This document shows, piece by piece, positions 15,490 through 24,191 of a stretch of 64,000 nt of DNA (positions are counted from its first letter, which is position 1; the number at the start of each line of letters is the position of its first letter). A program made the position numbers and the translations under genes. The notes under the pieces are model-generated. The model made no database searches. It was not told the origin of the DNA and was given only the letters and a program-made list of their open reading frames with translations. The stretch covers positions 1 through 64,000 of the forward strand of contig DGBN01000059.1 of assembly GCA_002384815.1 (NCBI GenBank). Direction: 5' to 3'. The DNA is from Oxalobacteraceae bacterium UBA4003. GTDB lineage: Bacteria; Pseudomonadota; Gammaproteobacteria; Burkholderiales; Burkholderiaceae_D.

Positions 15490-16794
15490 TCAGGCCGACT
15501 GCAATGCCGGTCGTTGCACCGTGCGATAAATCGTTCCCAGTATCAAGGTCACTGCCAGGCTGGGCAGTGCCGAGCCTATCTGCGGCCAGAAAACCGGGCA
15601 GATATGGAACACGACAATACCGATTAGCCAGATCACAACCGGTACGGTGTTGACTGCCTTGTCGCTGGCGTGCCCCTGTCGCGCCAATTGCGAAATCACG
15701 ACACCGAACAAAGGTACGAAAACTGAACTCAGCAACAGTAAAAATGGTTCCAGTCCGTGCATAGGCAGGAACAATGCGCAACCGGTTGCAACCGATGCGA
15801 GCGCAATACCCCAGAAACGTATCGTGAATTTTCCATGGAGGAAATTGAGCGATACAGAACCGGAATAGACGTCGCCATACGCATTGTCCATTTCATCGAT
15901 CAGGATCAGGCCGAGTGCAATCAGGCCGCCTTGTGCCAGCAGCAGGGTCGTCATCAGATCGGCGCCGGGAGTCGTGGTGCTGACGATCAGTACACCCAAT
16001 GCATGACACCAGATATTGGCAACCACAAAACCCAGCCAGGTGCCACGGAAGGTGCTGGCGCCAGCCTTGCCGTAACGTGCGAAATCCGCTACCAGCGGCA
16101 GCCATGAAACCGGCATGGCCATCACCAGATCGATGCCAGCCAGTGTGCTCATCGAACCATCGCCGGTTCTGTTCCAGATTGCATCCAGCCCTTGCGCCTG
16201 CGCTTTCATGAAGAATTGCCAGGTCAGCCAGATGAGAGACAGAACGACGAGCGGCAAGCCGAAACGCCCGACAAATTTGCGCACCAGTCCTATCATGGAG
16301 CCGGTAGCCAGTGCGACCAGCAACAGCCCCCAGAACAGTGCCGTCAGATACGGCACCCACGTGGCATCGATGCCAGTGATGTTTTTGATCAGCGCACTGG
16401 TGCCATCGCGCATGACGACCAGTTCAAATGCGCTCCAGCCTATCAGCTGGATCACGTTCAGGATGACCGGTAGCCTGGCAAAGGACGTGCCCAGCGTTTG
16501 GCACATCAGAACCGGGCTGGAGAGTCCGCGCTCAAAGCCGATGTAAGCGACCCATGCCAGCAACGCCGCGCCAAGGGCCGAGCCGACGAGGATGACGAAC
16601 AAGGCGGTTTGCGTGCCGAGTGCAGTACCGAGAAACGCACCTATCTGCATCACCAGCAGGCCGACGCCCAGGCTGAACCACAAAGCCATGTGATCGCGGA
16701 AGGCAAACACCCTGTCCGCAAGCGGAATGGGTACAAAGGCAGGATTGGAAGCGGCAGCGATTGCTGCAGGTGTCGTATCTGGCAAAGCCATCAT
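15490..16794 (-). CDS. cytX: NCS1-family permease, probable HMP/thiamine-precursor transporter
   Basis: A 434-residue integral membrane protein with about twelve hydrophobic helices, of the nucleobase:cation symporter-1 group that includes cytosine permease CodB. Family-type segments are the N-terminal PIPLADRVFAFRDHMALWFS and the SWLPLVADFARYGK region. Directly upstream on the same strand is a TPP riboswitch, which points to thiamine metabolism; NCS1 permeases under TPP control are named CytX and are thought to import hydroxymethylpyrimidine. Substrate assignment rests on that context. No thiamine biosynthesis gene is adjacent. Confidence 0.82.
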   Translation of the reverse strand: MMALPDTTPAAIAAASNPAFVPIPLADRVFAFRDHMALWFSLGVGLLVMQIGAFLGTALGTQTALFVILVGSALGAALLAWVAYIGFERGLSSPVLMCQTLGTSFARLPVILNVIQLIGWSAFELVVMRDGTSALIKNITGIDATWVPYLTALFWGLLLVALATGSMIGLVRKFVGRFGLPLVVLSLIWLTWQFFMKAQAQGLDAIWNRTGDGSMSTLAGIDLVMAMPVSWLPLVADFARYGKAGASTFRGTWLGFVVANIWCHALGVLIVSTTTPGADLMTTLLLAQGGLIALGLILIDEMDNAYGDVYSGSVSLNFLHGKFTIRFWGIALASVATGCALFLPMHGLEPFLLLLSSVFVPLFGVVISQLARQGHASDKAVNTVPVVIWLIGIVVFHICPVFWPQIGSALPSLAVTLILGTIYRTVQRPALQSA

Positions 16795-16860
16795 CGTCTT
16801 TCAAAATGAATGGCAGGTCAGCGGATACCATGCACATGAAGAATGGCGATGGTTTGCATG

Positions 16861-16940
16861 CTTTCCTGCGCGAGGATTACCTCAATCAGGTTCAACGGGT
16901 ATTTCTCACCCGCGCATAGTGTTCCGCGCAGGACCCCGAG
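16861..16940 (-). promoter_or_regulatory. TPP riboswitch (THI element)
   Basis: Read on the minus strand the region has the conserved thiamine-pyrophosphate aptamer parts: CTCGGGGTCCTGCGCGG near the 5' end, GGTGAGAAATACCC, TTGAACCTGAT (complement of 16885-16895), GAGGTAATCCTCGCGCAGGA at the 3' end. It lies about 65 bases before the permease start. TPP binding should reduce expression, probably by hiding the ribosome binding site, since no clear terminator lies between. Confidence 0.9.
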
Positions 16941-17258
16941 CTGAGAATCTTAACTGGGCGCTACTTTGAGCCAAAAATTAGTTATAGGCAAGCCCATATG
17001 CGAATTCGGCGCACACGTAGTGGCGAGTGTGAGGAAAGAAGGAGGGAAATGCGGGAAGAAAGAGTCGGGCTGCACAGTAAAGACTGGAGGGGGAGCAGCC
17101 CGACGAAAATACAAGATACTGTATAAAAACACAGTATATATGTGAGCTGGTGAAAAGTCACGTACAGATTGTGTAATTGAGGAATGTGGCAGAAGGAAGA
17201 AAAAACGGGGAAAATACGAGTTCCTCCCGTTAACTGCTATTTCTCGTATTTCTATTGT
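16941..17258. other. Intergenic region with long-loop hairpins
   Basis: No gene is supported. GTCGGGCTGC (17064-17073) and GCAGCCCGAC (17095-17104) form a stem with a 21-base loop. AAATACGAG (17212-17220) and CTCGTATTT (17243-17251) can pair and, read on the minus strand, are followed by a T-rich tract; this may terminate the binding-protein gene at 17259. The promoter of the riboswitch transcript should lie in the first part of this region. Confidence 0.45.
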
Positions 17259-18068
17259 TTACAGGCCCAGTCGTACGCTGGCTTCATTCATCGTCAGGGC
17301 ATTCCAGGGTACAAAGCCGGTCATGCCGATTGCGGACAGGACATTTTTGCCATTATCGTTTTCCGACAAGGCCAATAACAGGGCTTTGACTTTTTCTCTA
17401 TCAGATTCACTGAGTTTTTTCGATGCGAGAAACTGCTTGACCGGGATTGGTTTGGTTTCTGCAAGTATACGACCGCCTTTGGCAACCCATTCTCTGGCAA
17501 CACTGATAGAACCGGTGACGCCGGCATCGACAAAACCGTTTTCGATCATGAACGGCACGGCATCCTGATAGCGGGTTGCGGTAAATGCCTTTTCCGGTTG
17601 CGGGAAATTCAGTTCGCGCAGGTTGGCGGTAAACATCACTGTGGTAATCGAATCTATCGATGGCACGCCGATTTTCTTGCCGCGCAGATCCTGCATCGAT
17701 TTCAGTGGTGATGCATTGGATACCAGCACGTGCGCGCGATAGCCGGTAAATCCCTTGGCAGTGGCCAATCCTTCATAGCCATCTTTTTTGACTGCCCGCA
17801 AACCGATATGCGCTGCGTGTATGAAGGCGATGTCAAATTTGTTTGCTGCCAGGCCTTTGGCAAAGTTTGCGCTGTCTATGCTTTGCAATCTCACATTTTG
17901 CTTGAGTTCTTTTGAAAGTAATTGCAATAGTGGTTTGTAACGTTCGCTGGCAGGGCCGCCGTCCTGATAAGTGACTCCTTCGTTAACCGCGAGGACAAGA
18001 TCTTGTGCCGAAACAGAGTTGATGCTGGTTGCCAGCAAGGTTAGTGCTAAAAGTGAAGGGAATTTCAT
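17259..18068 (-). CDS. PhnD-like periplasmic substrate-binding protein (copy 1)
   Basis: A 269-residue secreted protein with signal peptide 1-22 (cleavage near SVSAQD). It belongs to the phosphate/phosphite/phosphonate ABC binding-protein group, as shown by VNEGVTYQDGGPASERYKPL, FDIAFIHAAHIGLRA, LRGKKIGVPSIDSIT and YQDAVPFMIENGFVDAGVTG. It is a tandem paralogue of the gene at 18218-19030, nearly identical over residues about 116-185. No ATPase or permease lies beside it, so it may feed a distant transporter or act as a sensor partner. The ligand cannot be read from sequence. Confidence 0.85.
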   Translation of the reverse strand: MKFPSLLALTLLATSINSVSAQDLVLAVNEGVTYQDGGPASERYKPLLQLLSKELKQNVRLQSIDSANFAKGLAANKFDIAFIHAAHIGLRAVKKDGYEGLATAKGFTGYRAHVLVSNASPLKSMQDLRGKKIGVPSIDSITTVMFTANLRELNFPQPEKAFTATRYQDAVPFMIENGFVDAGVTGSISVAREWVAKGGRILAETKPIPVKQFLASKKLSESDREKVKALLLALSENDNGKNVLSAIGMTGFVPWNALTMNEASVRLGL

Positions 18069-18154
18069 ACGCTTTCTTGATTGAGGATGTTGAGAAATTT
18101 TTGAATGAACGAATACCCGAGGAATGAGGTATTACCTAGCTCAAAGCTTGGGAC

Positions 18155-18185
18155 GAAAAAAACGCATTGCGGTAAGCAATGCGTT
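18155..18185 (-). terminator. Terminator between the paired binding-protein genes
   Basis: On the minus strand AACGCATTGC pairs with GCAATGCGTT around TTACC, then seven T residues follow. It should end the transcript of the upstream copy at 18218-19030, so the two copies may be expressed separately. Confidence 0.8.
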
Positions 18186-18217
18186 GGATGAATAAGCGCT
18201 TGATAGCGCTGCTTGTT

Positions 18218-19030
18218 TTACAGGCCGAGGCGAACTGCTGCTTCTTCCATTACTTGAGCATTCCAGGGCACAAAGCCGGTCATGCTGATTTTGGACAGTG
18301 CATTTTTGCCTGCATCGTTTTCCGACAAAGCCAATAACAGGGTTTTGAGTTTTTCTCTGTCGGACTCGCTGAGTTTTTTGGATGCAAGGAATTGCTTGAT
18401 CGGAACCGGTTTGGTTTCTGCGAGTATGCGCCCGCCTTTGGCCACCCATGCTTGCGCCACTTTGCCGGAACCGGTGACGCCGGCATCGACAAAGCCGTTT
18501 TCAATCATGAACGGTACGGCATCCTGATAGCGGGTTGCGGTAAATGCCTTTTCCGGTTGCGGAAAATTCAGTTCGCGCAGGTTGGCGGTGAACATCACTG
18601 TGGTGATCGATTCCAGCGATGGCACGCCGATTTTCTTGCCGCGCAAGTCCTGCATCGATTTCAATTGCGAAGTATTGGCCACCATTACGCGTGCACGATA
18701 GTCGGTAAAGCCCTTGGCGGTGGCCAGACCTTCATAGCCATTCTTTTTGACTGCCATCAGACCGACATGCGCAGGATGGATAAATGCCAGATCGTACTTG
18801 CCTTCGGCCAGGCCTTTTTCAAATACAGCGTATTTACCTACGCTTTGCACCTTGATATTCTGTTTCAATTCTTTCGATAACAACTGCAACAGTGGTTTGT
18901 AGCGCTCGCTAGCCGGGCCACCGTCCTGATAAGTCACACCTTCGTTTATGGCGAGGACAAGTTCTTGCGCTGTAGCGGAATTGATCCCGGCGGCCAGCAC
19001 AGTCACGGCCAGAAAAGATGTGAATTTCAT
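18218..19030 (-). CDS. PhnD-like periplasmic substrate-binding protein (copy 2)
   Basis: A 270-residue paralogue of the protein at 17259-18068, with signal peptide 1-21 (SATAQE cleavage region) and the same landmarks (VTYQDGGPASERYKPL, LAFIHPAHVGLMA, LRGKKIGVPSLESIT). Differences concentrate in residues 60-115, where ligand-contacting loops would be expected (HPAH here versus HAAH in copy 1). It is the promoter-proximal copy. Duplication with divergence in one part suggests altered specificity, but this is inference. Confidence 0.85.
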   Translation of the reverse strand: MKFTSFLAVTVLAAGINSATAQELVLAINEGVTYQDGGPASERYKPLLQLLSKELKQNIKVQSVGKYAVFEKGLAEGKYDLAFIHPAHVGLMAVKKNGYEGLATAKGFTDYRARVMVANTSQLKSMQDLRGKKIGVPSLESITTVMFTANLRELNFPQPEKAFTATRYQDAVPFMIENGFVDAGVTGSGKVAQAWVAKGGRILAETKPVPIKQFLASKKLSESDREKLKTLLLALSENDAGKNALSKISMTGFVPWNAQVMEEAAVRLGL

Positions 19031-19547
19031 AAGGGTCGCTCCGATTAGAATATTTTTTTGAGGTAACTAATTGTAAAGTGAATGGTACATTAAGCGATGA
19101 AAAGGGAAGAATTTTTCTTGTTTGCGGTGACAAAAACCCACAGTAATTTATTTGAATTACGCCCAACGCGTGTCAATTGCACCGAGTAGACGCAACAGGT
19201 AGTGCTGTTGTGGGATGCAGATATATTCTCGATCGAGGCCTGTTTTAACGATGGGAATAGCCAGAAAACGAACAGCTGACGCTGGTATGGTAAAACGGTG
19301 TCTTATGCTTGCGCTTGGCAACACGCTGAGCAGAATATGGACATGAAACCGGCAATGCACGCTGTTTGAACAGCGCAAAGCGGGTGCAATACGCCTTTGA
19401 TGCTTCTCTGTACGTTGGCGAACAAACAATTCAACCTTGCTGCGAGACAATGATTGCTGTCCGTGGCAAGCGAGGCAATAGCCATGCGCCACGATTGAAA
19501 TAAGACGATCCTTCATTTCCGAACGTTATTTTTAAAGTGAGATCATC
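19031..19547. other. Intergenic region of about 500 bases
   Basis: Promoters for the minus-strand binding protein and the plus-strand membrane protein must lie here. A 119-residue minus-strand ORF (19157-19516) contains a CLACH motif but is otherwise rich in His, Arg, Ser and Cys in an unstructured way, lacks a signal peptide and a ribosome binding site, and I do not regard it as supported. I see no RNA gene or strong terminator. Confidence 0.35.
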
Positions 19548-20048
19548 ATGCAAATCCGTACCTTTTTATTCATCATCATTCTGGGCGCGATAGGTGCTCT
19601 CGCAGCATTGAACTGGGAAGTGTTCAATATGCCAACAAGCCTGTGGCTGGGAGTGACAACGGTACAGGCACCGCTGGGCTTGATCATGCTGGGATTCATC
19701 GCGTTATTGACGCTGTTTTTCCTTGCCGTGATCATTTATCTGCAATCTTCAGTCTTGCTGGAGGCGCGTCGCCACGCCAAGGAATTGCAAGTCCATCGTG
19801 AACGGGCGGATCAGGCCGAGGCTTCGCGCTTTATTGAATTGCGTCGCCTGGTGGAAGCGGAAATGCAATCTGTCGGACGGCAAAATCTTGAGCTGCGCGG
19901 TGCATTGCTGGACCGGATGGAGCGGCTGCAGGGTGGTGTCGTGCTGGCGATAGAGGAGTCCGGTAATACTGTCGCCGCTCATTTGGGTGAACTGGAAGAC
20001 AGACTGGAGCGCGGTACGGATGCAGGGACGTCGAGCCGGCTCGCATAA
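19548..20048 (+). CDS. LapA-domain-like inner-membrane protein
   Basis: The 166-residue protein has two membrane helices (about 4-22 and 43-66) joined by a short loop, then a long charged, coiled-coil-like cytoplasmic tail (LEARRHAKELQVHRERADQAE onward). This layout matches the LapA/DUF1049 group, whose E. coli member works with LapB in controlling lipopolysaccharide synthesis. No lapB or ihfB gene lies beside it, unlike the classical locus, and the tail is longer than usual, so it is a relative rather than a proven LapA. Confidence 0.6.
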   Translation: MQIRTFLFIIILGAIGALAALNWEVFNMPTSLWLGVTTVQAPLGLIMLGFIALLTLFFLAVIIYLQSSVLLEARRHAKELQVHRERADQAEASRFIELRRLVEAEMQSVGRQNLELRGALLDRMERLQGGVVLAIEESGNTVAAHLGELEDRLERGTDAGTSSRLA

Positions 20049-20154
20049 ACCGGATTGCAAGCCCGGATACATTTAATTTCCATTTGGAAGCATATGGGCG
20101 GCTAATCGGGTACATCGGTTAGACTACCGGATTGCAATTATTCCGGGGCTCGTC

Positions 20155-20574
20155 ATGGCAAAAGCCAAACCCAGGCAAACCGATACAATCGTTATTATCC
20201 TTGGTAGCGTTCTGGCTGTTGTATTGATTGCTATTGTCGCGGGATGGATTCATATGTCGTACATCGCCCGCCCGGTAGCAGCTTTCTCCTTTGCAAGCTT
20301 TGGCCCTGTGGTGGTACGCAACTCGGAGTTTTCGATCAGGGCGACCATTGCGGTGCAAACACGAAATAAAGATGCGGGCTGGGTTGCAAAGCATAAAAAG
20401 GAATTGGATTTTGCTTTGCAGCTTGCCTTGGGCAATGCGGATGCTCAGCGTGTGCGTACTCCGGAAAGCGTGACATATGTGCAGGAAATGTTGCGAGATG
20501 CTGCGAATAAAGCGCTTAATACCACTAATATCCAGGAAGTTCTGCTGACCGATTTTATCGTGCAGCGGCAGTGA
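20155..20574 (+). CDS. FliL-like single-pass membrane protein
   Basis: This 139-residue protein has one N-terminal membrane helix (about 12-35) and a periplasmic domain ending in NTTNIQEVLLTDFIVQRQ, which resembles the C-terminus of FliL (flagellar basal-body-associated protein). No flagellar genes are adjacent. It may be an orphan FliL relative or an unrelated protein with the same fold. It follows the LapA-like gene after about 100 bases on the same strand. Confidence 0.45.
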   Translation: MAKAKPRQTDTIVIILGSVLAVVLIAIVAGWIHMSYIARPVAAFSFASFGPVVVRNSEFSIRATIAVQTRNKDAGWVAKHKKELDFALQLALGNADAQRVRTPESVTYVQEMLRDAANKALNTTNIQEVLLTDFIVQRQ

Positions 20575-20610
20575 TATTACGTGTGTGGCTGCAGGCATAC
20601 CGTTTGACGG

Positions 20611-20862
20611 ATGGAATCACAGACAATTTTCAGTATGAGTAACACAGACAATTTTTCCAAGCAGGGCTGCGACGTACTTCGGCCTGATTCGCCTTGTGCC
20701 GGTTATTGTTCGACCTCGCATGGCGATGAAATCTGCAAGGGTTGCGGCCGGACCTTCGACGAAGTAATCAACTGGATTATTTACGATGACGCGGAAAAAG
20801 CCGCAATCTGGGCGCGGCTGGAGGCAGCGGGTTTGGTAAAGCCAGGCTTGATAAAACGATAA
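20611..20862 (+). CDS. DUF1289 family small Cys-rich protein
   Basis: An 83-residue protein with the DUF1289 pattern SPCAGYCSTSHGDEICKGCG followed by RTFDEVINW. Four Cys (two in CxxxC, two in CxxC) suggest a bound metal ion or cluster. Function is unknown. The start may be ATG 20611 (a weak GACGG precedes it) or the in-frame ATG at 20635. It lies immediately upstream of prfC on the same strand. Confidence 0.8.
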   Translation: MESQTIFSMSNTDNFSKQGCDVLRPDSPCAGYCSTSHGDEICKGCGRTFDEVINWIIYDDAEKAAIWARLEAAGLVKPGLIKR

Positions 20863-20940
20863 GCATTTTCAGGTTGCAGCAGCCTCCTTGCATCTACGTG
20901 ATGCGCGTATTAGACTTCAAGGCCAAGAGGCGGTAGACTT

Positions 20941-20960
20941 TAGCCCTTTTTCTAGGGCTA
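20941..20960 (+). promoter_or_regulatory. Hairpin covering the prfC ribosome binding site
   Basis: TAGCCCT (20941-20947) pairs with AGGGCTA (20954-20960) around six bases. The AGGG in the 3' arm is the only ribosome-binding-like sequence at the right distance from the prfC ATG (20965). Folding would therefore limit prfC translation. There is no T run, so it is not a terminator. Confidence 0.5.
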
Positions 20961-20964
20961 TTCC

Positions 20965-22656
20965 ATGTCCGCCACGCCCGAATCTCCAACGCCCGATAGC
21001 GCCAGCACTGATTCAGCCATTGCAGCCGAATCTATCGTTGAAGCACGCTCCGTTTCCGCTGAACTGATTACCAGCGAAGTTGCACGTCGTCGCACCTTCG
21101 GTATTATTTCTCACCCGGATGCGGGTAAAACCACGCTGACTGAAAAACTGCTGCTGTTTTCCGGCGCGATCCAACTCGCAGGTACCGTCAAGGGCCGCAA
21201 GAGCGGTCGTCATGCAACCTCCGACTGGATGGATATCGAAAAGCAGCGCGGCATTTCCGTCGCCAGCTCGGTCATGCAGTTTGAATACCGTGATCACGTC
21301 GTCAATTTGCTCGATACACCGGGCCATCAGGATTTTTCTGAAGACACCTATCGCGTACTGACAGCCGTCGATTCTGCCTTGATGGTGATCGATGCCGCCA
21401 AGGGTGTGGAAGAGCAAACCATCAAGTTGCTGAATGTTTGCCGCATGCGCAACACGCCCATCATTACCTTCATGAACAAGCTCGATCGTGAAACTCGCGA
21501 TCCGCTGGAGCTGCTTGATGAACTGGAATCGGTGCTGAAGATCGAATGCGCGCCAGTGACCTGGCCGATCGGCATGGGCAAGAATTTCCGCGGTGTGTAC
21601 CACTTGCTGCATGACGAGATCATGCTGTTTGCCGCCGGTAGCGAGAAGGCCGATCAAAGTTTTGAAATCATCAAGGGCATAAACAATCCGCGCCTGCTGG
21701 AAATGTTCCCGCAAGAGATAGAGCAGCTGAAAATGGAAGTGGAACTGGTGCATGGCGCATCGCATCCATTCGATCTCGATGCCTTCCTTAACGGTACGCG
21801 TACACCGGTGTTCTTCGGTTCTGCGATCAATAACTTTGGCGTGCGCGAAATTTTGAATGCCTTGCTGGATTGGGCGCAACCGCCACGCGAACGCGATGCG
21901 ACAGTGCGTTCAGTCAAACCGACCGAATTGCCATTTTCCGGTTTCGTCTTCAAGATTCAGGCCAACATGGATCCTGCACATCGCGATCGCATTGCATTTT
22001 TGCGCGTGTGTTCCGGCCGCTTCGAGCGCGGCATGAAGGTCAAGCATCTGCGTTTGAATCGCGAGATCAAGGTGTCGAGTGTGGTGACCTTCATGGCGTC
22101 GAGTCGCGAGCAGGTTGAAGAAGCCTACGCCGGCGACATTATCGGTTTGCCGAATCACGGCAATATGCAGATAGGCGACAGTTTTTCCGAAGGCGAATCC
22201 CTGCAGTTCACCGGTATTCCCTACTTTGCACCTGACTTTTTTCGCTCGGTGCGCATACGCAATCCGCTGAAGATCAAGCAACTGCACAAGGGCTTGCAGC
22301 AGCTGGGTGAAGAAGGGGCGATCCAGGTCTTCAAGCCGGTCAACAGCAGCGATCTGGTTCTGGGTGGCGTCGGTGTGCTGCAGTTTGAAGTGGTCGCCAG
22401 CCGCTTGCTGAATGAGTATGGCGTCGATGCGGTGTTCGAGGGAACCAGCATCAGTAGTGCGCGCTGGATTTCGTGCGAGGACAAAAAGATGCTGGCCGAT
22501 TTCGAGAGATCGTCTGCGGGCCATAATCTGGCTCACGATGCGGCCGGTAATCTGGCTTATCTGGCCAGCTCCGGTGTCAACCTGCGCCTGACGCAGGAAC
22601 GCTGGCCTGACGTGACCTTCCACGAAACACGCGAACACGCCGTCAAACTCGCTTGA
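20965..22656 (+). CDS. prfC: Peptide chain release factor 3 (RF3)
   Basis: A 563-residue translational GTPase that removes RF1/RF2 from the ribosome after termination. GTPase motifs are present: SHPDAGKTT (G1), DTPGHQD (G3), MNKLDRE (G4). The RF3-specific region RKSGRHATSDWMDIEKQRGI separates it from EF-G. Relative to E. coli RF3 it has an N-terminal extension of about 35 residues rich in Ser, Thr, Pro and Ala, with no other Met to serve as start. A hairpin precedes the start codon. Confidence 0.95.
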   Translation: MSATPESPTPDSASTDSAIAAESIVEARSVSAELITSEVARRRTFGIISHPDAGKTTLTEKLLLFSGAIQLAGTVKGRKSGRHATSDWMDIEKQRGISVASSVMQFEYRDHVVNLLDTPGHQDFSEDTYRVLTAVDSALMVIDAAKGVEEQTIKLLNVCRMRNTPIITFMNKLDRETRDPLELLDELESVLKIECAPVTWPIGMGKNFRGVYHLLHDEIMLFAAGSEKADQSFEIIKGINNPRLLEMFPQEIEQLKMEVELVHGASHPFDLDAFLNGTRTPVFFGSAINNFGVREILNALLDWAQPPRERDATVRSVKPTELPFSGFVFKIQANMDPAHRDRIAFLRVCSGRFERGMKVKHLRLNREIKVSSVVTFMASSREQVEEAYAGDIIGLPNHGNMQIGDSFSEGESLQFTGIPYFAPDFFRSVRIRNPLKIKQLHKGLQQLGEEGAIQVFKPVNSSDLVLGGVGVLQFEVVASRLLNEYGVDAVFEGTSISSARWISCEDKKMLADFERSSAGHNLAHDAAGNLAYLASSGVNLRLTQERWPDVTFHETREHAVKLA

Positions 22657-22673
22657 TCATTGTTTGCCTGCCG

Positions 22674-22720
22674 ACTGCCGTCATGTGTTGCCAACAGGTT
22701 CACAGATGACGGCAGTTTTT
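22674..22720 (+). terminator. Terminator after prfC
   Basis: ACTGCCGTCAT (22674-22684) pairs with ATGACGGCAGT (22706-22716) around a 21-base loop, followed by T residues. Confidence 0.7.
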
Positions 22721-22847
22721 CATTGCAGCTCTGAAAAAATCTGCCGTGCTTGCCGTCTTCATCGATTATTGGCATCGTGACGTGATGCTTTTTCTTGAGT
22801 CTCGGGAAGCACCTCGCAAATTAATTGATAACAGGCCCTAAGCCAAC

Positions 22848-24191
22848 ATGCCAAAACTTTTCAAGTTCACTGAATTTTCGCTACGCGATCTGATCGTTAC
22901 TGCCGGCCCTATGGCCGTGCTGATCGCCGTGCTGTGTTACGCCGCCTACCGGCTGGTCGATCCGACGCCGCCGCGACATGTGGTGATCTCGACCGGGCAG
23001 GAAAATAGCGCTTATGAAGAATTCGGCAAGAAGTATGCTGTTGCGTTGTCCAGGTTCGGTATCAAGACCACACTGAAACCATCGCTGGGCTCACAGGAAA
23101 ATCTGCAGCGTTTGAAGGATGCTGAAGCCGGTGTCGATATTGCATTCGTGCAGAGTGGTTCGACCGAGCATGAAGAGGCGGAGCGTTCCGGCCTGATTTC
23201 GCTAGGCAGCTTGTTCACTGAACCGGTCTGGCTGTTTTATCGTGAAAGCCGGCACCTCACGCAATTGACGCAATTGAAGGACATGAAGGTGAATGTCGGT
23301 GCGGAAGGGACAGGCGTGCCGAAATTATTCCAGACGCTGCTGTCGGTGAATGGCCTGGAGCCTGGCGATGTAAAAATGAGTCAGTTGGAAAACACGCCGG
23401 CGACGGTGGAGCTGCTGGCCGGGCGTATCGATGCGCTGGTGTTCAGCTCTGCACCTGACGCCTTGCTGATCCAGATGTTATTGCAGACGCCTGGTATCAA
23501 GCTGTTTGATTTTACACAGGCGGAAGCGTATTCGCGCCGCTTTCCTTATCTGTCGCATGTGGTTTTGCCGCGCGGGATAGTTGATCTCGGGCGCGATTTG
23601 CCACCAAAAAATGTTCATTTGATCGCACCTACGGCGACGCTGGTAGCGCGTGAAGATTTGCATCCAGCCCTGATTGATTTGTTTGTGCAATCTGCGGTGG
23701 CCATACATGGTGGTGCCGGCTGGTTCCGCAAGCAGGGTGAATTTCCCAATGCCAGTTATACGGAAATTCCGGTCGTGCCGGATGCAGAAAAATTCTATCG
23801 TGATGGCCCGCCATTTTTGCAGCGCTACATGCCGTTCTGGCTGGCGAATTTTTTCCAGCGGATGTGGGTGGTGATCGTGGCGCTGGGTGCATTGATTCTG
23901 CCGCTGTCGCGCATCGTGCCGCCACTGTATGTGTGGAAGGTGCGCTCACGTGTTTACCGCTGGTATGGGCAACTGCGTACGGTAGAGCAGGCGATTGAAG
24001 ATGTGCCGCCGGAAAAGCGCGACAGTGTTTATCCCGCGCAGTTGAAGCGTTTGACTGAAATTGAAGAGAAGGTGAACCAGATCTCGATTCCGCTTTCATT
24101 CGCGGATGAGTTATATCGCTTGCGCAGCCATATCAATCTGGTGCGCAAGCGTATCTTGTGGTTGAGTGAAGTTAAACCTGAAGCAGCTTAA
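22848..24191 (+). CDS. TAXI-family solute-binding protein, membrane-anchored
   Basis: A 447-residue protein with an N-terminal membrane helix (about 16-35), a periplasmic binding domain of the TAXI/NMT1-like type (VVISTGQENSAYEEFGKKYA, VDIAFVQSGSTE, VNVGAEGTGVPKLFQTLL) and, unusually, a second membrane helix near 340-362 followed by a cytoplasmic helical tail (VEQAIEDVPPEKRDSVYPAQ onward). Classical TAXI proteins are free periplasmic receptors for TRAP transporters. No TRAP permease is adjacent, so this anchored form may be a sensor or part of another complex. Its stop overlaps the convergent rhodanese gene. Confidence 0.75.
   Translation: MPKLFKFTEFSLRDLIVTAGPMAVLIAVLCYAAYRLVDPTPPRHVVISTGQENSAYEEFGKKYAVALSRFGIKTTLKPSLGSQENLQRLKDAEAGVDIAFVQSGSTEHEEAERSGLISLGSLFTEPVWLFYRESRHLTQLTQLKDMKVNVGAEGTGVPKLFQTLLSVNGLEPGDVKMSQLENTPATVELLAGRIDALVFSSAPDALLIQMLLQTPGIKLFDFTQAEAYSRRFPYLSHVVLPRGIVDLGRDLPPKNVHLIAPTATLVAREDLHPALIDLFVQSAVAIHGGAGWFRKQGEFPNASYTEIPVVPDAEKFYRDGPPFLQRYMPFWLANFFQRMWVVIVALGALILPLSRIVPPLYVWKVRSRVYRWYGQLRTVEQAIEDVPPEKRDSVYPAQLKRLTEIEEKVNQISIPLSFADELYRLRSHINLVRKRILWLSEVKPEAA

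Noticed and set aside
19157..19516. 119-codon minus-strand ORF with a CLACH motif, suggestive of a cytochrome c haem site
   Set aside because: No signal peptide, no ribosome binding site, random-looking composition rich in His, Arg, Ser and Cys; a single motif is not enough.
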